This document shows, piece after piece, positions 11,023 through 22,802 of a stretch of 64,000 bases of DNA; position 1 is the first letter of the stretch; each line of letters opens with the position of its first letter. Location of the stretch: positions 128,871,358 to 128,935,357 of the forward strand of contig CM065816.1 in NCBI GenBank assembly GCA_033398695.1, in the 5' to 3' direction. This stretch comes from Orobanche coerulescens. Taxonomy: Eukaryota; Streptophyta; Magnoliopsida; Lamiales; Orobanchaceae. The notes under the pieces are model-generated. The model did no database searches. It had not been told where the DNA came from and was given only the letters and a program-made list of their open reading frames with translations. The position numbers were made by a program, and so were the translations under genes.

Positions 11023-12362
11023 ATTAGCATTCTAATGGTTCAAGCGACGAGTCAATGGAGTCCGAACGAGCAAGTTATGATCAAAATAAGTAAGATGTAC
11101 AGTACTACACAAGTGTGCCGCGACAGAGACCGTGGCCCAAGAGAAACAGAGCATGTGCCACAGCATAGACCGCATTTTGGAAAAAAAGTATGGGACACGG
11201 CACAAACAGCGGCACGAGAAGAAAGCACACACAGGCCTAGGCACATGCACAAAATAAGTTGATATATGTCATGACACACAATAGAACCTTCTTCAGTGTA
11301 CCGTGGCACACGATGCAAAGTTGACAACTTCTTCTCTGCTTTTCGTTGGAGATAACGGAGGAGTGAAGACAAATGGTGAAGCGTGAAAAATAGACTCTCT
11401 CGCAGAAGACCAGCGAAATATTATGAGGCAATTTTCTTTGGCGTGTATGGACTTGTGCAAATGGAGAAAAACTCTACGGGCAAAAACTCCTTATAAAAAC
11501 AGGAGAAACTCAACTGTAAAATAGGTCATCCGGGGATAGAGAGCTAGGAACAGCAATTCCATCTACAGGAGAGGAGCCGATACGCATGAGAATATTTTGA
11601 AACTGGAGCAATCGAACACGATTTCTTCACCAATATCAGATTCTATTTATTTCACGATCTTAACTGTTGTTAAATTATACAGCATGTCTGGCTAGTTTGT
11701 ATCATTATGGAGTTATGAGTAATCATGAATATTTGATTTTAATTTAGTTTTATGTAATATTTGCCTTATGCAATTGATTTTTATTCATTATTCTTAAGGT
11801 TTCCAATTATTTGGCAATAGTTGATTTGTTATTACTAACTTATTGATTTGGATATTCGATTGGTGAACTGAATGAACAGAATCACAATTATATTTGATAT
11901 AGGAATATACTCTTTTCTAAATTGTGTAACCCTTATCGAAGAATTCATAACTGCAAATTGAAATAATTTACATAGGAATATAGTAAGATTGATTTATTTG
12001 TAGTATTTTCTATTGAGGTCGGAAGATAAGATAGAAATATATTTGTAATTCTTGTTTTCAATCGATTAGGTAATTATTATCTAAATATAAATTATAAACT
12101 GGTGGAATTAATTGGGGTAGAAATCATAATTCCAGAACCTTCTCTATACACTACTATTTTTATTTCTTTTAGCATTCTATTTGCGTAATTTGATCATTTT
12201 AGTTCGTTTATAATAAACTCCAAAATCGATCATTTAAATAAAATTAGAAATACTATTAAATTGGTTATTAATACATCAATTCTCGTGGGAATGATATTTT
12301 ACTCACTATTTATTAATTGGATACGATAATATGTACTTTGCGTTCCCGAAAACCACGTAACA
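11023..12362 (+). other. Distal part of the outer solo LTR
   Basis: This is the continuation of the outer solo LTR after the nested insertion. A TATAAAAA box at about 11494 is followed by a GGTCATCCGGGG leader, an AT-rich body and the conserved end. No ORF here has coding character. Confidence 0.6.
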
Positions 12363-12367
12363 AGAAG

Positions 12368-12468
12368 CCTCTAAAAAAATTTGGGGAATGAGAACTGGCC
12401 CATATTCTCAAAGTAGAAAACATGAGAGCTGATTATTTGACTAAAATGGGAAGCTCATTAGTAGATTG
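12368..12468 (+). pseudogene. Ty3/gypsy pol relic: RNase H C-terminal part
   Basis: Plus-strand reading ELAHILKVENMRADYLTKMG is the end of an RNase H domain (pattern ...I.REEN..AD.LSKLAS). It continues the relic that stops at 7294, after removal of the outer solo LTR and one AGAAG copy, although the frame is shifted. It is cut at about 12468 by a copia-type LTR. Confidence 0.7.
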
Positions 12469-14247
12469 TTGTGCAGGTCACAGATACTCAGAGGATACTC
12501 TAGAGGGGGGGTGAATAGACTGTCTAAAATCTTTTCTTGAATATATCAATTGAGTAACCTCAGCTGTGATTGTGTGCAACTAACAAACCTCGGCTGCAGA
12601 TAAGTAATGCGGAAGACACAGCTGATAAAAATGCAGATGACTTATGTCACCTGTAAAACTTGTTTTCGAGAAAGATATCTGACTCTATAATGGAATAGTA
12701 AATATTTATGCAGAAGTTAAATATGATGATAAAGCAATAAACCACACAATACTTTTATAGTGGTTTTAGATGTGGGGTAATCCTCTACTAATCCACTTCT
12801 CTCCAAACCAGTTGGAGATAATATAACTTTCAACCAGTGAAATTATGTTTTAAAGAACTTCTTTACAACAACTTCCAACCAGTGGAAACACATGGCTGTT
12901 GCAACTCCCTTTGGCTGCCTAGAACGCATCTCCCTTTGGATGCCTAGCACCCCTTGATCGGAAACCCGTAGATGCCTCAACAATTCGCAAGATGTCTATC
13001 ACCTTCCAATCAAGAACCCGTGGATGCGTTTAGAACCTTGAACTTCTAAGAACCTCGTTCAAAGAAGTACCCCGTACTCAGACTTTATGACAAGAGTTTT
13101 TGTCTTCTCCAACTTTCAAGAGCTTCTCAGTATAATACTTTAGAAACTAGCTCTTCACGATGCTATAGATTACTTTGTTTGCTCTATTTGGTTTGTTTGC
13201 TTGTAAGTATTGCTCGCATCGTACTTCTGCTCAATCTTTCTTCAGATATTTATAGTACGATCTTGAGCTTCTTCATAGCCGTTGCATCTTGTAACAATTC
13301 CATCCATTGGAGAGTGGACTTCATTGTTTATCTATTTAACTCATTGCAAGGCTTTGTCTCTTTCTTCAAATATGACCGTTTGAAGATGTATTCTCCCGTT
13401 GCGCCGCTTTTCTTGATTACTATAATTTAGAAAGTCTTCAGGGCACGAATCTCTACGAATAATATATTCCTTAACCTTCGGGAATCAATCACTTTGTCCC
13501 TTGGCTTTTATGTCTGCATGAGTCGAGCCGTTATTGTTGACTTTTCAACACTTGCTGACGTGGACAGTTGATATCTAAAATTTAGCTGATATCTTGTCTG
13601 AGGTAAACTTATCTGATATTTCCTTTGGTCAAACCTCTCTGTTATGTTGGTAAAACCTTTCTGATGAGTTGGTCAAACCTCTCTGATGTTTTGCCTGGAT
13701 AAAGGCTGTCTGATATCAGTCTTTAGAAAGTTGGGTGATATTCCCTTGGTCAACCTCAGCTGATATCATGCTTTGACCAAACCTCGCCTGATAAAATCTC
13801 GCCTGATATTATGTCTGGTCAAACTCAGCTGATATTTCCTCTGATCGAAACTCGTCTGCTTTCAGTTGGGGTAAAACTTGTCTGATATTTCCTTTGTCTG
13901 AAAGCACGGCTGATAATAAACTCGCCTGTGGTCAAGCCCCAGCTGGTATTACTGTTTGACCGAAAGTTCATCTGATATTCTATTTTCTTTCAGAACTCAG
14001 CTGCTACAGTGTTTTGGTCAAACCTCGACTGATATTTCCATTGACCAAAACCTCGGCTGATATTTTGCTTATTCTATACTTAGCCGAAATTCTAAGTGAT
14101 CATTACTTAATCAAGACTTAGCCTAATCTTTAAAAGGCCTATAGAAGATACTCATTTGGTTCTTCTTTACAATGCCAAATACATACATTTAAAGTAATCA
14201 TGAATGCAAGGATGACATCATCAACATCTAAAATAATATTCCTAATA
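12469..14247 (-). repeat. Ty1/copia (SIRE-like) 3' LTR, decayed
   Basis: The left edge, TACTCTAGAGGGGGGGTGAATAG, parallels CACTAGAACGGGGGTTGAATAG in the copia LTR at 56494. The right edge parallels that LTR's start: minus-strand TATTAGGAATATTATTTTAG, with TG decayed to TA. A copia-type polypurine tract follows at 14248. A minus-strand TATAAATA lies at 13248-13255. Confidence 0.65.
13560..14080 (-). repeat. Degenerate CTGATAT / GGTCAAACCTC repeat array
   Basis: About 18 imperfect copies of a 25-40 bp phrase (GGTCAAACCTCGNCTGATAT) lie about 300 bp upstream of the minus-strand TATA box in the copia LTR. Copies vary in length and sequence. Enhancer-like subrepeats are known in plant retrotransposon LTRs; the function here is an inference. 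Confidence 0.7.
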
Positions 14248-14270
14248 AATTCCCCCTATTTTGATGACGG
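14248..14270 (-). other. Polypurine tract of decayed copia element
   Basis: Minus-strand CCGTCATCAAAATAGGGGGA leads into the LTR start. It is nearly the same as the tract of the copia element at 57521-57543 (GTCATCATCAAAAAGGGGGA), which supports kinship of the two elements. Confidence 0.65.
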
Positions 14271-14476
14271 CAAAACTTAGTGTTTAAATATAGTAAAATC
14301 ATCACACATAGACAGATAAAATAAATGAAATGTAAAGACTCAGTCTGTTTTAAGATAACTAGATGTTGTCATTCAATTCGACTGTTATAAACTTATGACA
14401 TTCATGATTACTGTCATTTACAGGTGAAATGAAATATTACAAGTAAATTTACAAGTGATTGATAGTAACACAATTA

Positions 14477-15420
14477 TTATCTTCCTTTTCCTCTTCCTCT
14501 GATCCTTGCTGGAGAAAGGGACTTCAATTGCTTTGCTCCAATGGGCCTTTGAACTACTGGAATCAGCCCATACTTCTTCTCGACTATTTGAGATGCAAAT
14601 CTTTGAGTTTCAGGGGAGGTGTATTGGTTCTTAATGCATAGAGCTTTTATCTCCCTATGAAGTGCTTCATCATCCAACTTCCCCTTTATAGAGGGTCCTG
14701 TGGTCTGAAATCAGGAATTTTTGGATAGGCATTGAATATTTCTTCAGCAACCCTTTCAGAATTTCCCACAGATTTGGGTAGTTGATCTCCATGTAGTCAA
14801 TAGATATTTGTTGAGGAGTGGAGTCCGGGTCCTGTAGGATTTCCCAGAGATAATATTTCTCAATAAATTGCTTCTTGGCAATCCCCCATTTATTTCCAGA
14901 TTCCTCAGGAATGAACTCCTCAACATAATACAATTCTTTTCCTTCCCATCGAAGTGGCATAACTGGTTCTTGCCCAGTTCTCCTTTTCTTAGTTGCTGAT
15001 ACTTCTGGTGGTGCATCTGTATTTTTCCTTTTCAAGATACTCGAAGTTCCAGCCTCAGGAAATTGAATGGGTACCATAGATAGTGCCTCCTACCTTCTCT
15101 TGGTTCTCATCTCTTCTTCCCCCCTTTTGCCAGCATCAAGAATCAGGGCTAGCTGCTCCTTCACTTTAGTCATGAAATCTTTCATGCCTAAAGGAATCCT
15201 TACAGATGTTTGTGGTGGAGAGGGTTCCTTTTTGTTGAGAAGTGAGTCCATCATTGAGGAACACACCGAGTCCATCTTTTGTAATTGTCATGTTACATCT
15301 TTTTTTCATTAAGGCTCATAATCAGAATCATCGCTAGAGCCGGTCCTAGTGTCAGAATTGATAATTGGCAACACGTGTCTCAACTCTTCTTCATCATCTT
15401 CATTAGAATTTGCAATAATT
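14477..15420 (-). pseudogene. Broken extra ORF between pol position and 3' LTR of decayed copia element
   Basis: Minus-strand open pieces join with frame changes. An acidic stretch (about 15303-15420) ends in SDDSDYEP and a stop. A short piece with SVRIPLGMKDFMTKVKEQL lies at 15090-15275. A piece of 135 residues with KRRTGQEPVMPLRWEGKELY lies at 14670-15077. A basic C-terminal piece ending ARIRGRGKGR lies at 14477-14677. I do not recognise the family. The position matches the extra ORF of the intact copia relative at 57767-59095, but I see no clear sequence match to it. Confidence 0.45.
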
Positions 15421-16491
15421 CATCTGCATCCACATAAATGAGACCACGTACATCACCTTGTAGTCGAACCACTCAACCTTCAGAAACATTATTCAAAATA
15501 ATTGCGGAAGATTGTGTAATATTGGTTGCATCTGGCTCTTGAGGAGCCAGTGATTCCTTCCCTGCACCAACACCTCTTAGAATAAGGGTATCCGCTCTTT
15601 GTAGGGCAAGGCTACTCTAGGAAATCTCTAGTTTAGTTGGAGTGGTCGGTGCCTTATATTCATCCTTATCTCTTATTTATCCCAGTGTAGCAGCACTGTA
15701 TGTGTTCTTTGCAGTCACATGGTTGATTATCTCCAAAGTATTCCGCAAAAGTGTCATTGTGGAATCTAATGTCGCCCTGCACACTGTCAGAGTGAAGATG
15801 TATTTTTTCCAGTATTGGACTTCTGGACAATTGATCAATATCTACTAATGTGTAACTCCAAGCTCGTATGGATCTAATTCACTAGGCAACCTCCGATGAA
15901 CTTCAACTTCCATGGAGATTATAGAAAGATTGAAATGCGGGTCGACTGACATATACTGGGTAGAGGACTCTATATAGACCAACTACATTTTGCTATAAGT
16001 TACACACTCTGATGCAAGGTATACTTCAGCTATACATCCTTCAGGTGCAGATTTATTGGTCACACGTGCTTCATATTCACATAATTTTTTGTCACCATGC
16101 GTTGATACTTAGTAGAAAAATTTATTGGAAATTACATCATATAATAGAACACTAATGTCAAAATCGTATTTAATATATCTTTCTATTGGAAATATCTATA
16201 TGTATTGGACTAGACCTATGAGCAACAGCTGGCGAGGAAGATGAATAATGTGGTTGGGCATGAGGTCAAACAAAAAATGGAGAAAATATTCTTTCAAACT
16301 TGTGCAAAGTCTGGATGATCTCTATTTGCATTAGCCTCAAGTCAGACTTCTTAAATTATCTTGTGCATAAGTGCTGAAATAATTTGGAAAACAACAAACA
16401 AGGCTCCAGTATGTGTTTCAACAAGTATGGTCGAATAAACACCAGAAATAGGCATTATAGTAGGATATGACAGTCGTGACTCTCTAATGAG
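15421..16491. other. Decayed internal copia sequence
   Basis: Short open pieces on both strands, none with a recognisable domain. It is bounded by ORF relics on the minus strand and is presumed to be old internal DNA of the same element. Confidence 0.35.
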
Positions 16492-16803
16492 TTAACTTGT
16501 TCTCCTTGAAATTAACACACCTCCCGATATTTCCAGCATATCCTGTAGGATACCAACAACCTTCATCCACCAAACTATCCCAGTCTTCTGTTCAGGAGTA
16601 ATAATGTAAGCTGCTTTTGGCATATTACGCTTCCCCTCCATGTTTTTCAACCACAAATGTTTCCTTAAGTTCATTTTCTTCAAGACCAGTGCGTGCCTTA
16701 GTATCGTATTTCGTCTTACCCTCCCAAGCCAAAACATTTCCCTCCATACTTTCAAAAATATTTTTTCAGTATGAATGACATTTAGGTAGTTCCTTACCAA
16801 CAA
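16492..16803 (-). pseudogene. ORF relic of unknown family (retroelement-associated)
   Basis: A 103-residue open stretch contains LRKHLWLKNMEGKRNMPKAA and WWMKVVGILQDMLEISGGVL. A parallel frame reads SMEGNVLAWEGKTKYDTKAR, so the true frame changes inside. It is not pol. I infer an N-terminal piece of the same extra protein as at 14477-15420. Confidence 0.35.
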
Positions 16804-17257
16804 CTTACTCTAATAAGGTAGTTCCCAAATATATTTTTGTGTGACCAATGTTATGATTATATACTGCAAAACATACTTTATGCTTGTATTACCAAACTCC
16901 CTGTAACTACCTATGAGAATATTAATTACATTTAATCACATGTTTTGCATGTTTATTCACGTTATGGTTATGCAAATGAAATGTCTAATTATTTTATATT
17001 GTAGATAATATGGTGTGTTGGTGTTGTAAAACCCCTAAATTTGATAGCTTATCACATGTTCAATGTACTAAATCATGTTGTACTTTAATAACATTTGTTT
17101 TCTGACACGATATAATCTACGTCTAATTTTATGTTATTCCACTCATTAATTCCGTAAATTATATTTATAAACCAAATAATAAAATTAAAGTAGAATATTG
17201 ATTCGCCTAATGGACTATGTGTTAATACCTAATTATATATATATATATATATATATA
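16804..17257. other. AT-rich spacer with (TA)n
   Basis: No coding or structured feature is visible apart from a run of TA at about 17234-17257. Confidence 0.6.
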
Positions 17258-17610
17258 CTCACTAATGGACTCTAACCCAACTCAATAAATTCCTAAGACT
17301 TGAATTTATAATTTAAAGCCCAACTAACTAACTAACCCAACCCACTACAATAATAATAACCTATACACTTAAAATAACAAACAAAAAATCTGAAATTAAA
17401 GGTGATGGGCGGCCAAGGGAAGAAAAAGAGGAAGAGTAATGTGGTGTTTAGAGCCTTCATCCTCAACCAAGACACATGTCTCTTATTTTCCATGCAACCA
17501 CACTTCCCAAGCCCTAATAACACACCTTAAATACCTACACTTAACACTAGCCACCCTTTACATTTTCAACACAAGAAAAAAATCTGCATTAGAGAGAGAT
17601 TTAGTGAGAG

Positions 17611-17930
17611 GGCCGAACATTAGGAAAGGAAGGAGGAAGAAAGAGTTCAAGCAAGAACTAGAAGTGAATGGGAGATCATCTTCCAACTTACGAGACTTAG
17701 AACCACCATTTTCAACGAGAAATCGAGGTGGGTAAAAATTCTTTTCAAAAATTCTAAAAAGCAAATGAATTTTATGGTTTTGTGATGCATGTTTAATTCT
17801 GAAAATTTCACAAATATGTTGTTGAGGAACATGTTGAGACATGTATGTTTATATATATACCATGATTTTTGTATTTGGGATTATATCTCTTGTCTTTCTT
17901 GAATTTTAATCTTCAAGGATTATGATTTTT
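17611..17930 (+). repeat. Direct duplication, copy 1 (320 bp)
   Basis: From GGCCGAACATTAGG to CTTCAAGGAT this is about 95% identical by eye to 18553-18864. It continues past the repeat with TATGATTTTTGC. Confidence 0.85.
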
Positions 17931-18552
17931 GCAAAACATGCATGAATCTGAAATTTTATATAAATGCATGTCTTTGAGATGTGTGTATATGGCTATGTTA
18001 ATATGCATTATATTTTACGGGTTCAAGTTACCGCCGATTTGGTAGATAGAGTTCGATTATGTGAAATTTGTGGAATTCATGCTTTCTTCAAAATTTTAGT
18101 GCAACTCTACCAAAATCTGGAATTTTGTGTTATATGATTATGTTATGGTGTTTGTGTAGCACTTAGTTCCCGCACAGTCACAATTGTCAGTTAGTTTCAT
18201 AGCACGAATAACACTTAAACATTCGATCAGTGAGATTAATTGCGTCTTTTGATTAAGTATGGAATATGGTTACTTATATTGGTGGCACGGTAGTACGGGA
18301 TAGGACTTGTATATTAATTTGAAAATATTCTCAATATTTCATCAACGGTTTTAAAGGGTTCAAGTCAGATGTATTGAATTGGTAGGTTCGATGAAAAGAA
18401 GCCGAGAATTTTTATGCGGTTGGTTGAAAAGACGGTTCTACCCTTAGTTTTGAGCCTAAGTTTTCGGGAGTATAAAATGAATTTCGGATGGTCGTGAAAA
18501 TTTATAAGGGAGTCAAAATTATTTACTTGACTTCAGATTTAAGAAGAGATTT

Positions 18553-18864
18553 GGCCGAACATTAGGAAAGGAAGGAGGAAGAAAGAGTTCAAGCAAGAAC
18601 TAGAAGTGAAGGGGAGATCATCTTCCAACTTACGAGACTTAGAACCGACCATTTTCAACGAGAAATCGAGGTGGGTAAAAATTCTTTTCAAAAATCCTAA
18701 AAAGAAAATGAATTTTATGGTTTTGTGATGCATGTTTAATTCTGAAAATTTCACAAATATGTTGTTGAGGAACATGTTGAGACATGCATGTTTATATATA
18801 TACCATGATTTTTGTATTTTGGGATTATATCTCTTGTCTTTGTTGAATTTTAAGTTTCAAGGAT
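18553..18864 (+). repeat. Direct duplication, copy 2, ending at the CACTA insertion
   Basis: Same sequence as 17611-17930. The match stops exactly where the CACTA terminus begins, so copy 1 shows what the pre-insertion site looked like (AAGGAT followed by TATGATTTTT). Confidence 0.85.
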
Positions 18865-18890
18865 CACTAGTACAAAAATGAGCAATGGTC
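18865..18890 (+). repeat. CACTA terminal inverted repeat (left)
   Basis: CACTAGTACAAAAATGAGCA begins at 18865. The preceding bases GAT (18862-18864) are the expected size of a CACTA target duplication. Confidence 0.8.
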
Positions 18891-20640
18891 ACACAAAAAA
18901 AAAATGTCACCATATGCCTTTAGTCACATATTTTTTTTTCATTGAAAGTGTGACCAAAGGTCGTGTCATTTTAGGCAACATACGGCTACATTAAAATTAA
19001 GTGGTTGTATCAACTGAAAAACTGTAGCCGTAGCATAAAATCGTGGCTATTGGGTAAGAAATTTTGTTGTTGCAATCGTGCATTTTATCTTATTTTGTGG
19101 CCGTAAACCCTTTCTAGACACACAATTTTATTTTTTTAGTGATCATTGTTCACCCAATAGCCACATGAATTTATTTTCAAAGTGGCGCTTGCTATTATTT
19201 AGTCACAATAATATGTATTTATTATACTATATTGCCTATCTTTTAAAGACATAGAATTAATCAAACAATGGCCAAAAGTATTTTAAAGACACACAATTTT
19301 TTTTAACTATGGTTATCATATAACTTACAGCCACATACATGTTATTTACCATGACCGTTGCTATCTTTCAGACATACAAATACTTGTAAGTGTGACTATT
19401 TTATATTTTTTTCGAAATAGAAAATCTAATAAACAATGACTATATTTGATTTATAGACACAAAAGTGTTTTTAACTGTGGCCAATATTAACTTTAAGACT
19501 ACAATAATTTGTTTTCATTATGACCTATTTTATCATTTAGACACTTAAAAATTGTTGTGTGTGACTATTGTTTGTATTATAGACACTGATAATTACTTAA
19601 ACCATAGTTGTAAATGTGTTATGGTCACATAATGTATTTATACATGTGACTGTTGTAGAACTTATTGTCACATGCATGTTTGAATCCATGACGATTGTTA
19701 TCAATTTGACACACTATTATCCATTATCAATACTATTATTTAGTTTTTAGTCATGTATATTAAAAAAAACATGAAAATAAATTTATTGTAAACACATAAA
19801 TACTTTTTTAACATGGCTATTGTTCACAATTTAGCCACATGAACTTATGTTAACCATCACATTTGTTATCCTTCAGACACATCAATATTTGTCAACGTGC
19901 CTATTGATTATAATTTCTACGTCAGAAAGAAAATAAATTGTAGCCGTAATGGTTCTTTCGACACATAATTTTATTCACCATGACTATCATTTACCATATT
20001 GCCACATTAATTTATATTATCATGTCCTTTTTTTAGATTATGACACACAATTCTTTTTAAACTGTGACAATAGGGTACATTTTAGTCACATGATTATGTA
20101 ATAAAGTGACATTTGCTATCATTTTGACACACTAACAATTTAATAAAATATGACCATATATATATATATTTTAGCCACATTTGGTTTATATTATATCAGG
20201 TCCTCTGTTTAGATTTTGACACAATTGTTTTATTAGGTGTAACTATTTAGTACACTTTAGTCACATGAAATTGTAATAAAATGACATATGCCATCATTTT
20301 GACACACTAAAAACGAAATATATTGTGACCATACGTATTTTGTGGACACACAATTTAATTTACTGTAAATAATTTATATACAATAGCCACATGAAAATAT
20401 TAATAAGATGACGTTATTTTTCATTTTAAGACAAAAAAATTTTGTAAAGTGACCACTGTGTATGTTTTAGTCACAAATAACAAATTTAAACGTGGCATCA
20501 GTTGTTTATTGTAGATACACAGATTATTTTGAGCGTAGCTTTTGTCTACCCTTTAGCCACATTAATTAATGTTTACTATTACATTTGCTATGTTTTAGAC
20601 ACGTTAAAAATCAATGTGAAGTGATTGTAAACAAAGCCGA
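18891..20640. repeat. CACTA subterminal repeats
   Basis: Dozens of short motifs in both orientations, of the types TTTAGTCACATNA, GCCACATGAA, and GTGACCAT / GTGACTATT, recur every 40-80 bp through the whole stretch. Such subterminal motif arrays are the binding sites of the TNPA-type protein in En/Spm. No ORF is present. Confidence 0.8.
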
Positions 20641-20818
20641 CAATGTGAAATAATGAATGAATACCAATATTAACAATAAAAGAGAATCCATACATAAGTT
20701 CTAAAGATAAATAGCAAAGCAAAAACTTCTAATCCAAACAATCTACGAAATATCCAAAGGGAATTGCAAAAAAAAAAAACATAAACAAAGAACTAGATGT
20801 TTTTACTCTTGATCTTGT

Positions 20819-20914
20819 TCATATTGCTCCTTGTCTTGACAATGATGTTGTAAACTGTTTCCGCTTCTTGGGATTTTGAACTTCATTCTTTTGATTTGAT
20901 TTTGTATGTGGTTC
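20819..20914 (-). pseudogene. Transposase_24 gene, last exon
   Basis: The acceptor reads TTCCTACAG before GAACCACAT; the frame is Lys/Gln-rich, with NPKKRKQ (a possible nuclear localisation signal), and ends in TGA after 31 codons. It lies just inside the subterminal repeats, as expected for the 3' end of a CACTA gene. Confidence 0.55.
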
Positions 20915-21049
20915 CTGTAGGAACATTGAATCAAATATGAAAAACACGTTGGTAAGAAACATTGAACCAAATATGAAAAACTAGGTAATTTATAGAATAG
21001 TTTATGAAAAAAAATGTAATGCATTATGAAATTAATTCAAGGAACAAAC

Positions 21050-21298
21050 CTTTAAGTCACATTTGACAAGGAATTTTGGCCAACCAACAAAACTTTTATG
21101 TGCATCCCCAACTGTCTTGTGCACACTAGTTTCTATTGGTAAAAATGATGCTGCCTTTATCACTTCATCAACGGACACTTTATAGCAGTCATCTTGAAGT
21201 GGAACTCCATGAATGCTCTGTTTTTCTAATGACAAGTAAATGGTACCACGAGCTACGATATTTCTGATATCCGGATACGACAAAGTACACTTCATTGA
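21050..21298 (-). pseudogene. Transposase_24 gene, C-terminal domain exon
   Basis: 83 codons, with acceptor ATTACAG and donor AAAG|GTTTG. It contains CTLSYPDIRNIVARGTIYLS, GVPLQDDCYKVSVDEVIKAA and GDAHKSFVGWPKFLV. The last matches the conserved 'VGEAIGTFVVWPKNLV'-type segment that follows the coiled coil in many CACTA-associated proteins. Confidence 0.7.
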
Positions 21299-21412
21299 CT
21301 GTAATGACTTATGGCATATTAGCATCATAAAAGCTAAATGAAAATATACATATATATATGAGCATGGCAAAATAAATACATGTGCGACATTTGTTGATTG
21401 TGTGTTGTGTAT

Positions 21413-21501
21413 CTTTGGTTGTGAATCATTATTCAATGGCATCGCAGGATTTGTTGTCGAATTCTTAAGTCCAATGGCTTTTTTGCTGGTTTTCCAAATT
21501 C
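21413..21501 (-). pseudogene. Triplicated exon, copy 1 (broken)
   Basis: Homologous to 22051-22140. It has 89 bp instead of 90 (a 1-base loss, so a frameshift), and its donor GT has become AT (CCAAAG|ATACAC), so reading runs on into the intron. It is part of a tandem unit of about 640-660 bp. Confidence 0.65.
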
Positions 21502-22050
21502 CTAAAAAGAAAAATAAAAGCCATATGCTTTCTGTTATGCACCTGTAAGACTATGATTAATGCAAAACTAAACTGAAAAGAACAACTGAAACTCTGGCTA
21601 CCAGACGATAAGCAATGAAACATGTAGAGTGTGGATTTCAACCTAAATCCTCTCGATTTCTCATAATTCAAGAATTTAATCATTAATTTGTAGGAGAATA
21701 ACATCTACACATAATAGAATAATCATATGCAACATGATTGTACAGACAAAACGGATTGAAACAGACAATTTATCAAAAAAACCCAAAGTACCAAAATCAG
21801 GTTCTGTTTGCTAACAGCAGTACTGTTGTTAAGCCCAAAACGACGAGAAAAATGCAACTAGAAAGGAGATGAAGCACTTACGATGACAATCCATAAACGA
21901 GTCTAAGCGCTAATCAGAAATGCGAGTATGACAAGTTGAAGGTGCGGAAAAACGAATACTAAACTAAAAGTCCAGAATATCAAAATTACGAAATAGTCCC
22001 AAATATTCGAAAATCATAATCGCGACATTTGTTGACTGTGTGTTGTGTAC

Positions 22051-22140
22051 CTTTGGTTGTGAATCATTATTCAATGGCATCGCAGGATTTGCAGTCGAAT
22101 TCTCAAGTCCAACGGTTTTTTCGCTGGTTTTCACAAATTC
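22051..22140 (-). pseudogene. Triplicated exon, copy 2 (best preserved)
   Basis: Exactly 30 codons, EFVKTSEKTVGLENSTANPA and then MPLNNDSQPK. It has a strong pyrimidine-rich acceptor (TTTATTTTTAG) and donor AAAG|GTACAC. A phase-0 exon means one, two or three copies could be spliced in without shifting the frame, were they intact. Confidence 0.65.
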
Positions 22141-22714
22141 CTAAAAATAAAAATAAAAGACATATGCTTTCTGTTATGCGCTCGTAAGACTATGATTAAT
22201 GCAAAACTAAACTGAAAAGAACATCTGAAGCTCCAGCTACCAAACGATATGCAATGAAACATGTAGAGTATGTATTTTAACCTAAATCCTCTTGATTTCT
22301 CATAATTCAAGAATTTACTCATCAATTTGTAGGGGAATAACATCTACACAGAATAGAATAATCATATGCAACATGATTGTACAGACAAAACGGATTGAAA
22401 CAGATGATTTATCAAAAAAAACCAAAGTACCAAAATCAGGTTCTGTAGAATTTACCAAAATCAGGTTCTGTTTGCTAACAGCAATACTGCTGTTCAGCCC
22501 AAAATGACGAGAAAAATGCAACTAGAAAGGAGATAAAGCACTTACGATGACAATCCATAAACGAGTCTAAGGGCTAATCAGAAACGCGAGTATGACAAGC
22601 TGAAGGTGCAGAAAAACGAATACTAAACTAAAAGTCCAGAATATCAAAATTACGAAATAGTCCCAAATACTCGAAAATCATAATTGCGACATTTGTTGAC
22701 TGTGTGTTGTGTAC

Positions 22715-22802
22715 CTTTGGTTGTGAATCATTCTTCAATGGCATCGCAGATTTGCGATCAATTCTTAAGTCCAACGGCTTTTTCTTTAGTTTTCACAAAT
22801 TC
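22715..22802 (-). pseudogene. Triplicated exon, copy 3 (frameshifted)
   Basis: Same exon with 88 bp: small deletions around the 'aattgatcgcaaat' stretch shift the frame. Acceptor and donor (AAAG|GTACAC) are kept. Confidence 0.6.

Larger units (their letters stand above)
7295..12362 (+). mobile_element. Solo LTR (Tat/Athila-like), itself interrupted
   Basis: The + strand edges are TGATATGCCG ... CCACGTAACA, and 5-bp duplications AGAAG flank them at 7290-7294 and 12363-12367. The last 150 bp (a line on 'caattctcgtgggaa', then 'gttcccgaaaacc') resembles Athila/Tat LTR ends. The inner solo LTR plus its duplicated 5 bp (7562-11022) removed, the LTR is 1607 bp. A TATAAAAA box lies at about 11494. 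No primer site or coding follows the end; the interrupted RNase H relic resumes directly. It is therefore a solo LTR left by LTR-LTR recombination. Confidence 0.8.
17258..18864 (+). repeat. LTR-like promoter/leader sequence of a gypsy element, remnant
   Basis: The order is promoter-like CCTTAAATACC at about 17526, a purine-rich leader, and then a possible splice donor (CGAGGTGGGTAAAAAT) after a 'catcttccaac' block. This looks like the leader region of Tekay-type LTRs. Later text (TTTTAAAGGGTTCAAGTC, 'cgggagtataaaatg') is also LTR-like. No clean termini are visible. A CACTA end cuts it at 18865. Confidence 0.4.
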
